Source: a virus
DNA length: 64,000 nucleotides
IMG/VR virus record: IMGVR_UViG_3300008120_000004
Span: 101,077 to 165,076 of that record
Direction: 5' to 3' (one strand)
Below are positions 10,045 through 19,493 of this stretch, piece by piece. The position numbers were made by a program, and so were the translations under genes. How positions within the stretch are numbered: position 1 is the stretch's first letter; each line of letters begins with the position of its first letter. The notes under the pieces were generated by a model. The model did not search any database, was not told where the DNA came from, and worked only from the letters and a program-made list of their open reading frames with translations.

Positions 10045-11718
10045 ATGGCATTTCAGCTTTCACCAGGCGTGCTAGTTACAGAGAAGGACCTAACTTCGGT
10101 CGTTCCTTCCGTTGCTACTACAGCCGGCGGCTTTGCTGGCGCCTTCCAATGGGGACCTGCTGAGCAGGTTGTGACCGTAGATTCTGAAAATATGCTTGTA
10201 GAGAGATTTGGTGTACCTGACGATAACACGTACGAGTCATTCTTTACTGCTGCAAACTTCCTATCATACGGTAACAATCTACAAGTGGTTAGAGCAGTTC
10301 CTGCTGGCGCACGAAATGCAGTTGCTAATGCATCTGCTACAGCCGTATTAATTAAAAACGAAGATCAATATGTTGGATCATATCAAGATGGTGCAGGAAA
10401 TGTAGGAGAGTTCGCAGCTAAGTATCCTGGTACCCTAGGTAATGGAATTAAAATTTCCATGGCTGATGGAGACACATATAGCACCTGGGCATATAAAGAT
10501 TTATTCGACGCAGCACCTAATGTATCACCTTACGCATCAAGCTTTGGTGCAACTCGTGATGAGATGCATATCATTGTTATTGATGCTGATGGTAAGTGGA
10601 CAGGTCAAAAAGATACTGTTCTAGAAAAATTCCCATTTGTTTCTAAAGCTAAAGACGCAAAAAGATCAGACGGTACATCTATCTATTACAAGAACGTAAT
10701 TAACGACCAGTCTAAGTATATTTGGTGGATGGATCATCCAGCTAATATGACTAACTGGAATACCGCAGCTGATGGTGGTACAGTGTATGATGTTTTAGCT
10801 TCTAACGTTACTGTAACATTAAGTAACGGTACTACATCTACCACACCAGTAGATGCTAATATTATTTCAGCAATCAATCTATTCAGCAACAGTGAAAAGT
10901 TTGACATCTCCTTATTCCCTGTAGGCCCTGCCTCTTCAGCAGTAGCAGCTGCTGCTATTGCAATGGCAGAAACTCGTAAAGATTGTATCGTGTTCTTATC
11001 ACCTGAAAAGTCTGATGTAGTAAACAATATTGGAAGTGAAGCAACAGATTCAATTGCATTTAGAAATCTACTCTCATCTTCCTCGTATGCTTCTATAGAC
11101 TCGGGTTGGAAGTATCAATACGATAGATATAACGATGTATATCGCTGGGTACCATTAAACGGAGATACAGCCGGTCTATGTGTAAGAACTGACTTTACTG
11201 CTGATCCATGGTTCTCACCAGGTGGGTTTAACAGAGGACAAGTTAAGAATGTTGTTAAGCTAGCTTTCTCCCCAAGTGCTACTGAAAGAGATAGCTTATA
11301 CAAAGCAGGAATAAACCCAATTGTTACTTTCCCAGGTCAGGGTACTGTCTTGTTTGGTGATAAGACAATGCTATCAAGACCTTCAGCGTTTGATAGAATT
11401 AATGTACGTAGATTGTTTATCGTACTTGAAAAAGCTATCGCTGTGGCTGCTAAGTACCAACTGTTTGAATTCAACGATGCGTTCACAAGAGCACAGTTTA
11501 GAAATCTTGTTGAGCCATTCTTGAGAGATGTTCAGGGTCGTCGTGGTATTGTTGAGTTTAAGGTAGTATGCGATGACACAAATAACACTTCGGCAGTAAT
11601 TGATAGAAATGAGTTTGTTGCTGACATCTTTGTCAAACCAGCTCGTTCAATCAACTTTATCCAGTTGAATTTTATTGCAACTAGATCAGGTATTTCGTTC
11701 GAAGAAGTTGGAGCCTAA
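10045..11718 (+). CDS. 18: Tail sheath protein, T4 gp18-like
   Basis: This 557-residue contractile sheath subunit has the family N-terminus (SPGVLVTEKDLT, then GGFAGAFQWGPA) and a C-terminal block with FNDAFTRAQFRNLVEPFLRDVQGRRG and PARSINFIQLNFIATRSG. The sheath surrounds the tube and contracts to drive injection. A strong ribosome site (aaggag) and a perfect late promoter precede it. It is shorter than T4 gp18 (659 aa), consistent with loss of outer sheath domains as in many aquatic relatives. Confidence 0.93.
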   Translation: MAFQLSPGVLVTEKDLTSVVPSVATTAGGFAGAFQWGPAEQVVTVDSENMLVERFGVPDDNTYESFFTAANFLSYGNNLQVVRAVPAGARNAVANASATAVLIKNEDQYVGSYQDGAGNVGEFAAKYPGTLGNGIKISMADGDTYSTWAYKDLFDAAPNVSPYASSFGATRDEMHIIVIDADGKWTGQKDTVLEKFPFVSKAKDAKRSDGTSIYYKNVINDQSKYIWWMDHPANMTNWNTAADGGTVYDVLASNVTVTLSNGTTSTTPVDANIISAINLFSNSEKFDISLFPVGPASSAVAAAAIAMAETRKDCIVFLSPEKSDVVNNIGSEATDSIAFRNLLSSSSYASIDSGWKYQYDRYNDVYRWVPLNGDTAGLCVRTDFTADPWFSPGGFNRGQVKNVVKLAFSPSATERDSLYKAGINPIVTFPGQGTVLFGDKTMLSRPSAFDRINVRRLFIVLEKAIAVAAKYQLFEFNDAFTRAQFRNLVEPFLRDVQGRRGIVEFKVVCDDTNNTSAVIDRNEFVADIFVKPARSINFIQLNFIATRSGISFEEVGA

Positions 11719-11732
11719 TAGGGAGAGAATAA

Positions 11733-12305
11733 ATGACAACATTTAATATAGAGCGTTTTAAATCTGCTCTTACCAATGGTGGCGCTCGCCCTAATCAGTT
11801 TGCAGTTCAGTTATCATACCCTACGTATGTAACTAACCAAAGCTTAGCTGTAGCGCGTTCACCGTTCTTAGTTAGTGTAGCAGAATTACCAGGTCAGACT
11901 GTTAATCCTGCGGTAGTGCAGTATAGAGGTCGTGAAGTTAAGTTTGTAGGTGATCGTATCTACGCACCATGGACCATTACAGTTCTAAACGATTCTGAAA
12001 TGTCCATTAGAACAGCCATCGAGCAGTGGATGGGAGGTATGGAAGACTATGCGTCTAAGATTGGTCGTATGGAACCTTCTACATACATGCGTGACTTCGA
12101 TGTATTCCAACTAGATAGAAATGGAAACATTTTAAAGTCATACAAGCTTGTAAATGCATTCCCAATTGAATTATCTCCTGTTGGTCTAGACTTCGGTGCT
12201 AATGATCAGATCTCGTCCTTTACAGTGACTTGGACTTATCAGCACTTTACCACATCGAGCAATCCATTGGGTAGCATTATTGATTTTGGTAGAATTTTTA
12301 GATAA
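11733..12305 (+). CDS. 19: Tail tube protein, T4 gp19-like
   Basis: The gene is 14 bases after the sheath gene with a gggaga ribosome site. The 190-residue protein shows tube features: a strand region ELPGQTVNPAVVQYRGREVKF followed by DRIYAPWTITVLNDSEMSIRTAIEQWM, and an aromatic C-terminal part (SSFTVTWTYQHFTTS). It polymerises into the inner tube through which DNA passes. Confidence 0.9.
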   Translation: MTTFNIERFKSALTNGGARPNQFAVQLSYPTYVTNQSLAVARSPFLVSVAELPGQTVNPAVVQYRGREVKFVGDRIYAPWTITVLNDSEMSIRTAIEQWMGGMEDYASKIGRMEPSTYMRDFDVFQLDRNGNILKSYKLVNAFPIELSPVGLDFGANDQISSFTVTWTYQHFTTSSNPLGSIIDFGRIFR

Positions 12306-12323
12306 TATTTTTTATATAATTTA

Positions 12324-13868
12324 ATGGCTATTACACTATTTGGCTTTACTATTGGTCGTGACAATAGGCAGCAGGAGTTAAAGAATCAATCTTATATAAC
12401 TCCTGTTGCTGAAGATGGTGCTTCTACTGTATCTGCAGGGGGCTATTATGGCACGTATGTAGATATCGACGCATCTGCGAGATCCGAGTCTGAATTAATA
12501 ACACGTTATAGAGATATAGCTAACTACCCTGATGTAGATACGGCGGTAGAAGAAATTGTTGCAGAGGCTATCGCCGCTGTTGACGACGAGCCGCCAGTAT
12601 CTATTAATATAGATAATTTAGATTTAGATGAAAGTATTAAAGATACTATTAAAGAAGAGTTTGATGAAATACTAAGCTTACTTGACTTCAATGATAAAGG
12701 TCATGATATTTTTAGAAGATGGTATATTGATGGAAGAGTATATTATCAAAAAGTAATCAATACAGCTCAACCTAAAAAAGGTATTCAAGAGTTAAGATAT
12801 ATTGACCCGCGTAAGATTAGAAAAGTACGTGAGGTACAAAAAGAAAAAACAAAAGACGGGGTAGAGTTAGTTAAGAAGATCGATGAGTTCTTCGTCTACA
12901 ACGAAAAAGGAATTAGTGTAACACCTGGTTATGCTCCATCTAACAACCAAGGTGCGGGTATTAGAATTTCTGTAGATGCTATTGCATTCTGTCCTTCAGG
13001 TCTTTTAGATCTAGATAGGAATGTAGTCTTAGGTTATTTGAACAAAGCAATTAAACCTGTGAATCAGCTAAAGATGATGGCTGATTCTCTTGTCATTTAT
13101 AGACTAGCAAGAGCTCCGGAAAGAAGAATATTTTATATCGATATCGGTAACCTTCCAAAGCAGAAGGCCGAGCAGTACATGAAAGATATCATGAATCGAT
13201 ATAGAAACAAAATCGTCTATGATTCTACTACAGGTGAGATTAAAGACGATCGTAAGTTTATGACCATGTTAGAAGATTTTTGGCTTCCCCGAAGAGAGGG
13301 TGGTCGAGGTACCGAGATCACCACTTTACCGGGTGGTGAAAATCTCGGTCAGATACAAGACATTGAGTTCTTCCAAAATAAAGTTTATCAAGCATTGAAT
13401 GTACCTGCTTCAAGATTTAAAGAAGGTAATGGTTTTAATTTCGGTCGTCAGGCTGAAATTAGTAGAGACGAATTAAAGTTCTCTAAATTTGTAAATCGTC
13501 TACGCAAAAAGTTTAATGAGTTGTTTGACGACTTACTTAAGACCCAATTACTTCTTAAAGGTGTTATTGTAGAAGAAGATTGGCAGACGATAAAAGAAAA
13601 AATTCAATATCGTTATGCACAAGATCAGTATTATCAAGAAATGAAAGATGCTGAAAATCTTCGCAATAGAATGGACGTATTAAATCAAATGACACCTTAT
13701 GTTGGTACATATTATAGTATGCAGTATGTACGTAAAAAAGTTTTACGTTTAACTGATGAAGAGATTGATAATATTAAACAACAAAATATGGAAGAACCTC
13801 CATCAGTTATGCCTGGTGCACCAGGTTCAGAACAAGCCGCCGCATTAAGCGGCGAAGTAAATCAGTAA
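12324..13868 (+). CDS. 20: Portal vertex protein, T4 gp20-like
   Basis: This 514-residue portal forms the dodecameric ring for packaging and tail attachment. Typical segments include YRDIANYPDVDTAVEEIVAEA, RYIDPRKIRKVREV and an RRIFYIDIGNLPKQKAEQYM stretch, followed by EDFWLPRREGGRGTEI and the LPGGENLGQI motif. There is no strong ribosome site before the ATG. Near its end the coding DNA contains a 6-bp GC hairpin (13838-13854, loop ATTAA). Confidence 0.95.
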   Translation: MAITLFGFTIGRDNRQQELKNQSYITPVAEDGASTVSAGGYYGTYVDIDASARSESELITRYRDIANYPDVDTAVEEIVAEAIAAVDDEPPVSINIDNLDLDESIKDTIKEEFDEILSLLDFNDKGHDIFRRWYIDGRVYYQKVINTAQPKKGIQELRYIDPRKIRKVREVQKEKTKDGVELVKKIDEFFVYNEKGISVTPGYAPSNNQGAGIRISVDAIAFCPSGLLDLDRNVVLGYLNKAIKPVNQLKMMADSLVIYRLARAPERRIFYIDIGNLPKQKAEQYMKDIMNRYRNKIVYDSTTGEIKDDRKFMTMLEDFWLPRREGGRGTEITTLPGGENLGQIQDIEFFQNKVYQALNVPASRFKEGNGFNFGRQAEISRDELKFSKFVNRLRKKFNELFDDLLKTQLLLKGVIVEEDWQTIKEKIQYRYAQDQYYQEMKDAENLRNRMDVLNQMTPYVGTYYSMQYVRKKVLRLTDEEIDNIKQQNMEEPPSVMPGAPGSEQAAALSGEVNQ

Positions 13869-13876
13869 TATAAATA
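13869..13876 (+). promoter_or_regulatory. T4-type late promoter (TATAAATA)
   Basis: A perfect late octamer begins one base after the portal stop codon and lies 25 bases before the GTG start of the gp67-like gene. Confidence 0.7.
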
Positions 13877-13901
13877 TTATATAATTTTTCAAGGAGTTAT
13901 T

Positions 13902-14135
13902 GTGGAAAACGCAGACATTATTAACAAAATGATTGATGACATCCTTAACGGTGATAACGTTGAAGCAGAGCAAGGTGTTAATGCCGTTCTTGCTAGTAAG
14001 ATTTCAAGTGCATTAGATGACCGTAAGGTAGAAATTGCACAATCAATTTACGGAAAAAAAGACGATGAAGTTTCGCAGGAAGACTTACCTGAAGAAGAAA
14101 TTGATGTTGAAGAAGATACGACAGAGGTCGAGTAA
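13902..14135 (+). CDS. 67: Prohead core protein, T4 gp67-like
   Basis: This 77-residue protein has the size, position (after portal, before protease) and architecture of T4 gp67: an N-terminal helix, a DDRKVEIAQSIYG segment and a highly acidic tail. gp67 is part of the scaffold core and is removed by the gp21 protease. The start is GTG, chosen because of the aaggag site 6 bases upstream. Confidence 0.7.
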   Translation: MENADIINKMIDDILNGDNVEAEQGVNAVLASKISSALDDRKVEIAQSIYGKKDDEVSQEDLPEEEIDVEEDTTEVE

Positions 14136-14143
14136 AGGCTAAC

Positions 14144-15829
14144 ATGGCAATTAATTTTCTAAACCTTAGAGCATCGCTGGAAGAAAAAACATTAACACCA
14201 GCAGAAAAGAAAAAGCGCGAAGAAGTAGCTAAGGCTATTGAGCGTGAAAATCCAAACATGCCTATGGGTATGAAAATGGCTATTGCTACAAAGACAGCCA
14301 AGCGTGTTGCAGAAGAGACAAAATATTATTCTTTAGTACATAAAGCTACTAATAAGGTTTTAAGTACCCATAAAGATCTAGAATCCGCTAAAGACGAACA
14401 CCGAGGTATGGATCAAGGTGAGCGAGCTCACTATCGTATTGCCACGTCAACTAAAGAACCAAAGACATGGAATATGAAAGAAGAGTTAGATGAATTAAAT
14501 CAAATGACTCTCCAGCGTTATGCATCTAAAGCTTATAGAGTTGGTATGCAAGGTGGTCCTAAATCAGCTAAGCATTTAGCTGGTGCACAAAGAGCAAAAG
14601 AAAAATTAAAGTATGGTGATTATAGCGAAGAAGTTGAACAAGTTGACGAGTTAAAACAGTCTACTGTTAAAAGTTATATGAACAAATCTATTTCAGACTT
14701 TGGTCATCAAAACTTTATGAGCCGTGTTGGTAAAGGCTCCGATAAAGAAACTGCTACCAGAAAAGCCAAGAATAGATCCCTAGGTATCGAACGAGCAAAT
14801 AAAAAAGTTGTCGGCGAAGATTTAGAACAAGTCGATGAAGTCTCTAAGAAGACAGCCTTAAGTTATATTCAAAAGAAAGTATCTCAGATTGCAAAACGGC
14901 CTGGTGAAGCTATGTTATATACCACCAAGATGACCGGTAAAGATTATTCGAATTTAAAAAAAGCATATAAGCGTGCTGGAGTTAAAGAAGAATTTGAAAT
15001 TTCTGAAGCTTATACTGAAGACGATATTGCCAATGGTGGTACAGTCATATACAAGCACCAAGGCAAACATTATATGAGCAAAGTTTCTCATAAAACAGGT
15101 GGTGGTGCCGGCACCAAAATTCATACTACATCATCCTTAGGTCATGTAGTACCTTTACATAACGTAGTTTCCACAGACGCTTCAGATTGGAACACTTATA
15201 AAAACAGACCTGTTAAAGAAGAATTTGAACTTGACGAAGCCAGTCAGTTTCCATCTAAAGAGCATGCTATTAAATATGCTAAAGAAAAAGTAAAGACACA
15301 TAAGGACTCCGACGATGGCATTGAAGTATATTCTATGCCTAGTGGTGGAGCTAGAGTAGTACATACTATGAATAGTCAAGGCCGTCAACAGGTATTAAAA
15401 GGTGGCGGTAAAAAAGTAACTACAGTTACACGCGAACAAGTTGAGTTAGATGAAGCTGGACCTTTTTCTTATGGTATGAAGCCTCCTAGAAAAGGTACCA
15501 TAGCTTATAATGCTATGATGAAGCGTAAAGAGCAAGAAAAAGGTAAACAACCTATTGAACCAAAAGATCAAATGGTTGGTATAGCTAAAAAATTAACTAA
15601 AGAAGAAGACACTCACTATTGTGCCAAGCATGTATACTCAGAGCTGTTTGGTGAAGGTCAAGTTGTTGAAGGTGATCATGCTGAGCCAAATGAAGACGGT
15701 CACGTAGAGTGGTACAACGTACAATTCGAACATGGTATTGAAAAAGTATTTACTGAAGATATCGAAATTATGATGGCAGAATATCATGCTAATCATAAAC
15801 GCAAAAAGAGAATGACAAATGGCAGATAA
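14144..15829 (+). CDS. Putative internal head/core protein with repeated gp21-type cleavage sites
   Basis: This 561-residue, Lys/Glu-rich protein lies between the prohead core and protease genes. It has degenerate repeats of two types: EQVDEL/EQVDEV followed by helical Lys-rich stretches, and EEFE(I/L).EA junctions. Three junctions fit the T4 prohead protease rule (I/L-X-E before A/G): ISE|A at residue 288, LDE|A at 365 and LDE|A at 437. I infer that it is packaged in the prohead and cut into several peptides, comparable to T4 internal proteins or gp68. No named family was recognised. Confidence 0.6.
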   Translation: MAINFLNLRASLEEKTLTPAEKKKREEVAKAIERENPNMPMGMKMAIATKTAKRVAEETKYYSLVHKATNKVLSTHKDLESAKDEHRGMDQGERAHYRIATSTKEPKTWNMKEELDELNQMTLQRYASKAYRVGMQGGPKSAKHLAGAQRAKEKLKYGDYSEEVEQVDELKQSTVKSYMNKSISDFGHQNFMSRVGKGSDKETATRKAKNRSLGIERANKKVVGEDLEQVDEVSKKTALSYIQKKVSQIAKRPGEAMLYTTKMTGKDYSNLKKAYKRAGVKEEFEISEAYTEDDIANGGTVIYKHQGKHYMSKVSHKTGGGAGTKIHTTSSLGHVVPLHNVVSTDASDWNTYKNRPVKEEFELDEASQFPSKEHAIKYAKEKVKTHKDSDDGIEVYSMPSGGARVVHTMNSQGRQQVLKGGGKKVTTVTREQVELDEAGPFSYGMKPPRKGTIAYNAMMKRKEQEKGKQPIEPKDQMVGIAKKLTKEEDTHYCAKHVYSELFGEGQVVEGDHAEPNEDGHVEWYNVQFEHGIEKVFTEDIEIMMAEYHANHKRKKRMTNGR

Positions 15830-16211
15830 ACATATTTTAAAAAATACTCGCAGACAAGCTGCGGTAAAAGTATCTGGCACCGGTAGTGCAACTATCAGTG
15901 TCCAAGAACTAGCGTATGGTGATCAAACTATCACTACAGCTAATCTTCAGTTAATGCTAACCGATGCGTCTTTTATGACATTAGCTAACGGTAATGTTAC
16001 ACGCAACGGTAACTTAATTTTAGTTATGCCAGCCGGTTCTGCTGATACTCTCACATTTACAAATGACCTAGGGGTTCATCTTAACGAACAAGCAAATGCT
16101 AACGTTGTAGTTAACCTAGGTGCGTCTGAAGGTGTCGTTATTCTTCAATTCTCTAAGGGTGATGGATACAACGATCCTAACAGACAAAATCAAGGACCAG
16201 GCTCACTATGA
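15819..16211 (+). CDS. Hypothetical beta-rich head-region protein
   Basis: This 130-residue protein overlaps the previous gene by 11 bases and the protease by 4, placing it within head assembly. It is rich in Thr, Asn, Gly and Val with alternating strands (ATISVQEL, NLILVMP, NVVVNLG), which suggests a small beta-sandwich. A head-decoration or minor capsid role is possible, but no family was recognised. Confidence 0.6.
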   Translation: MADKHILKNTRRQAAVKVSGTGSATISVQELAYGDQTITTANLQLMLTDASFMTLANGNVTRNGNLILVMPAGSADTLTFTNDLGVHLNEQANANVVVNLGASEGVVILQFSKGDGYNDPNRQNQGPGSL

Positions 16212-16855
16212 AACTAATTACTGAAACAGTTCAGGACGTTAAGTTCCTTACCGAAGCTAGAGAAGACGGTAGAAAGAATTTTTACATCGAAGGTATCTTC
16301 GGTCAGTCCGATAAAGAAAATAAAAACGGTAGAATCTATGGCTCTAACTTAATGGAGCGTGAGGTCGGTAAGTATCAAGACCTTATTAACGAAAGACGTT
16401 CATTAGGTGAATTAGGTCATCCTCCTAATCCTTCCGTTAATTTAGATAAAGTATCACATTTAATTACCAAGTTAGAAATGAATGGTAAAGATGTGTATGG
16501 TAAGGCAAAAATTTTAGAAACTCCTATGGGTAATATTGCTCGTAATCTAATTGAGAACGAGGTTCGTTTAGGAGTATCTACGCGTGGTCTGGGTTCATTA
16601 AAAGCTAATAAACAAGGCGTTAATGAAGTACAAGACGATTTTCATTTAGTTACAGTGGATATCGTTGCTGATCCTTCTGCACCAGATGCTTTTGTACAAG
16701 GCATTATGGAGTCTGCAGAGTGGATTTTAGAAAACGGAGTTTGGAAAGCTGTACAAGTTGAACAAGCTCAGAAGGCGATTAAAAAGGCTTCAAAAACCGA
16801 ATTAGCAGATACAAAATTGCGTGTTTTTGAATCATTTTTAAGAACTATCAAGTAA
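16208..16855 (+). CDS. 21: Prohead core scaffold protease, T4 gp21-like
   Basis: This is the assembly serine protease that processes the prohead. It shows T4 gp21 landmarks: YIEGIFGQSDKENKNGRIY, SLGELGHPPNP with the catalytic His, and LGVSTRGLGSL with the catalytic Ser, followed by VDIVADPSAPDAFV. Near its own N-terminus LTE|A (residues 16/17) fits the protease's cleavage rule and may be a self-processing site. Its length (215 aa) matches T4. Confidence 0.93.
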   Translation: MKLITETVQDVKFLTEAREDGRKNFYIEGIFGQSDKENKNGRIYGSNLMEREVGKYQDLINERRSLGELGHPPNPSVNLDKVSHLITKLEMNGKDVYGKAKILETPMGNIARNLIENEVRLGVSTRGLGSLKANKQGVNEVQDDFHLVTVDIVADPSAPDAFVQGIMESAEWILENGVWKAVQVEQAQKAIKKASKTELADTKLRVFESFLRTIK

Positions 16856-16863
16856 CTAATCTT

Positions 16864-16871
16864 TATAAATA
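16864..16871 (+). promoter_or_regulatory. T4-type late promoter (TATAAATA)
   Basis: A perfect late octamer in the gp21-gp22 gap, 33 bases upstream of the scaffold start, which has an aggag ribosome site. Confidence 0.72.
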
Positions 16872-16904
16872 TTAATTGTTAAAACAAACTCTTAGGAGAT
16901 CAGG

Positions 16905-18008
16905 ATGTCAGTCGAAGCTAAAATTAAAGAATTGCTATCTCGTGCAAACGAGCAGAAGCAATTGACTGAAGAGTCTGCAGAAAACCTAAATGCAGCTGGC
17001 TATGGTGATGCCGGCAGCAAAGCAGCTAGTAGCGCGAAGAAAGACACTTCTAAAGCTGGTCAGGCTGCCATTGCTGGTGATACCACTCAACCTAAGCAAG
17101 GTTCATCTGAAGATCCTTCCATGGAAAAACTAGACGATTTAGAGCCAGGTAAAACTGCTTCTTCTAAAATGTCTAAAGAGCCAAACACTCTTAACACAAA
17201 GGGTGATGCTAAGTCTGTAAAGACTCAAGCAATGGAAGAAGAAGAACATGACGAAGAAGTTATCGTTGAAGAAGAGGAAGAAGCACTAGATGTTAGTGCT
17301 GAACTAAACTCTATCTTCGGTGAAGAACTATCAGAAGAATTTAAATCAAAAGCTACTTCTATTTTCGAAGCAGCAGTTATTGCAAGAGTTAATTCCGAAA
17401 TGGATAAAGTAGTTGCAAAGCTAGAAGAGCAAGCAGCTGCTGAATTAGCAACATTTAAAGAGACAATCGTTGAGAAGGTTGACGGTTATCTTAATTATGT
17501 TGTTGAGCAATGGATGGAAGAAAACCAAGTTGCTATTGACTCTGGTTTAAGAACAGAGATTGCTGAAGACTTTATTTCTGGTCTTAAGAACTTATTTGTT
17601 GAACATTACATCGAAGTACCTGAAGAGAAGTATGATGTGATGGATGAACTTCAGACTAAGACTGAAGAACTAGAAAGCAAGTTAAATGAATCTATTGATG
17701 CAAATATTGAGCTCGCAAAAGAATTAGAAGAACTAAAAGCTTCTAAGATTTTTGAAGAGCAAACCAAAGGTTTAGCCGACACTGAAGTTGCAAAACTTAA
17801 GAAGTTAGTGGAAGGTATTGACTTTGGTTCAGAAGATCTCTACCGTGAGAAAATTTCAGTTATTAAAGAAAATTATTTCCCTAAAGCTGCAAAGAATTCT
17901 CCAGAGAAAATGCTCGTTGAAGAAAGTGGTACAACACCTACTTTCAACAGTAACGATCCAATGGCTAAGTACGTTCAGAGCTTATCAAGAACCGTCAAGT
18001 CACGTTAA
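16905..18008 (+). CDS. 22: Prohead scaffold core protein, T4 gp22-like
   Basis: This 367-residue, very acidic, helical protein lies between the protease and major capsid genes. The first 120 residues are low-complexity (Ala, Lys, Glu, Ser). Long coiled-coil stretches follow, with a family block VEQWMEENQVAIDSGLRTEI and FVEHYIEVPEEKYD. gp22 is the main internal scaffold and is degraded by gp21; IFE|A at residues 155/156 fits the cleavage rule. It ends with SLSRTVKSR-type basic residues. Confidence 0.88.
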   Translation: MSVEAKIKELLSRANEQKQLTEESAENLNAAGYGDAGSKAASSAKKDTSKAGQAAIAGDTTQPKQGSSEDPSMEKLDDLEPGKTASSKMSKEPNTLNTKGDAKSVKTQAMEEEEHDEEVIVEEEEEALDVSAELNSIFGEELSEEFKSKATSIFEAAVIARVNSEMDKVVAKLEEQAAAELATFKETIVEKVDGYLNYVVEQWMEENQVAIDSGLRTEIAEDFISGLKNLFVEHYIEVPEEKYDVMDELQTKTEELESKLNESIDANIELAKELEELKASKIFEEQTKGLADTEVAKLKKLVEGIDFGSEDLYREKISVIKENYFPKAAKNSPEKMLVEESGTTPTFNSNDPMAKYVQSLSRTVKSR

Positions 18009-18010
18009 TT

Positions 18011-18018
18011 TATAAATA
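18011..18018 (+). promoter_or_regulatory. T4-type late promoter (TATAAATA)
   Basis: A perfect late octamer 29 bases before the major capsid start, followed by an aaaaggag ribosome site. This should give strong late expression. Confidence 0.78.
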
Positions 18019-18047
18019 ATAAAACATTTCCATAAAAGGAGAAGGTA

Positions 18048-19379
18048 ATGTACCTATCAGAACAACTTCAGGAAAAGTGGGGCAAGATCCTAAACCACGA
18101 AGATCTTCCTGAAATTAAAGATCAATATAAGAAGTCGGTTACCGCCGTTCTTCTTGAAAACCAAGAGAAAGCTCTTCGTGAAGAGCGTGCAATGTTGCAA
18201 GAAGCAGCACCTGCAAACAACATTTCTGACACAGCTGGTATCGACAAGTATGACCCAATTCTTATTGGTCTAGTTCGTCGTGCAATGCCTAACTTAATGG
18301 CATATGACATTTGCGGTGTTCAGCCAATGACTGGTCCTACAGGTCTAATTTTTGCAATGCGTTCCGTATACGGTAACGTTCGTACAGATTCAGGTCTAAC
18401 TGAAGCTCTATACAACGAAGCTGATACCGACTTCTCGTCTTCAGGTTACGATACAGCATACGCTGGTACAGCTAAGAACGGTTCACACACTGGTTCAAAC
18501 CCAGTTGATGGTTCTTACACAACTGGTGGTGGTATGACCACAGCTGAAGCAGAAGCTTTAGGTGATGCTTCTACTAACAACTTCGGTTCAATGGCATTTG
18601 CTATTGACAAGACAACTGTTACAGCTCGTTCACGTGCTCTAAAAGCTGAGTACACTCTAGAATTAGCACAAGACTTAAAAGCAGTTCATGGTCTTGACGC
18701 TGAGTCAGAGTTATCAAACATTCTTTCACAAGAAATTATGTTTGAAATCAACCGTGAAGTAGTTCGTACAATCTACAAAGTTGCTAAGCCAGGTTCACCT
18801 GCTACAGCAACAGCTGGTACCTTTAACCTAGATGTTGACTCAAATGGCCGTTGGTCTGTTGAGCGCTTCAAGGGTCTCTTATTCAACATCGAGCGTGATG
18901 CTAATCACATCGGTCAAGACACCCGTAGAGGGAAAGGTAACTTCATCGTATGTTCAGCTGACGTAGCTTCTGCATTGTCAATGGCTGGCGTACTTGACTA
19001 CGCACCTGCTCTATCAACTAACTTAAACGTTGATGACACAGGTAACACTTTTGCTGGTATCCTAAACGGTCGTTATCGTGTCTACATCGACCCATATTCA
19101 GCTAACCTAGGTGCTGCATCGCAGTTCTACGTTGTTGGTTATAAGGGTACTTCACCATATGACGCAGGTATGTTCTACTGCCCATATGTTCCTCTACAGA
19201 TGGTTCGTGCAGTTGATCCTAGCAGCTTCCAGCCAAAGATTGGCTTCAAGACTCGTTACGGTATGATTGCTAACCCATATGTAACAACTAACGCTAATAG
19301 TGCAGTTGCAGATACAGATACATTTACTGCAAACCGTAACCAGTACTATCGTCGTACTAAGGTTGTAAACTTAATGTAA
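18048..19379 (+). CDS. 23: Major capsid protein, T4 gp23-like
   Basis: This 443-residue HK97-fold capsid subunit shows family segments such as LIGLVRRAMPNLMAYDICGVQPMTGPTGLIFAMR, RALKAEYTLELAQDLKAVHGLDAE and a FQPKIGFKTRYG stretch before the C-terminus. An N-terminal propeptide is expected: LQE|A at residues 52/53 fits the gp21 rule and the position of the T4 cleavage. It is slightly shorter than T4 gp23. A perfect late promoter precedes it and a strong terminator follows it. Confidence 0.96.
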   Translation: MYLSEQLQEKWGKILNHEDLPEIKDQYKKSVTAVLLENQEKALREERAMLQEAAPANNISDTAGIDKYDPILIGLVRRAMPNLMAYDICGVQPMTGPTGLIFAMRSVYGNVRTDSGLTEALYNEADTDFSSSGYDTAYAGTAKNGSHTGSNPVDGSYTTGGGMTTAEAEALGDASTNNFGSMAFAIDKTTVTARSRALKAEYTLELAQDLKAVHGLDAESELSNILSQEIMFEINREVVRTIYKVAKPGSPATATAGTFNLDVDSNGRWSVERFKGLLFNIERDANHIGQDTRRGKGNFIVCSADVASALSMAGVLDYAPALSTNLNVDDTGNTFAGILNGRYRVYIDPYSANLGAASQFYVVGYKGTSPYDAGMFYCPYVPLQMVRAVDPSSFQPKIGFKTRYGMIANPYVTTNANSAVADTDTFTANRNQYYRRTKVVNLM

Positions 19380-19423
19380 TCTAGCTCTGCGGGGCTAGAA
19401 AGTAACCGACATAGATCGGGTTT

Positions 19424-19450
19424 AAGAGGGCCTTCGGGCCCTCTTTTTTT
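19424..19450 (+). terminator. Rho-independent terminator after major capsid gene
   Basis: A perfect 8-bp stem (AGAGGGCC with GGCCCTCT) is closed by a TTCG tetraloop and followed by a run of T. Two weaker hairpins lie just upstream (19381-19423). Confidence 0.92.
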
Positions 19451-19453
19451 ATG

Positions 19454-19461
19454 GATAAATA
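19454..19461 (+). promoter_or_regulatory. T4-type late promoter octamer (GATAAATA)
   Basis: The octamer lies immediately after the gp23 terminator and 32 bases before the next start, so it would restart late transcription. Confidence 0.6.
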
Positions 19462-19493
19462 TATAAAAGTACTAAAAAGGATGGATTTTTTTC

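Noticed and set aside
13838-13854. Hairpin at the end of the portal gene as a terminator
   Set aside because: It lies in coding sequence and the nearest T-run is about 30 bases further on.
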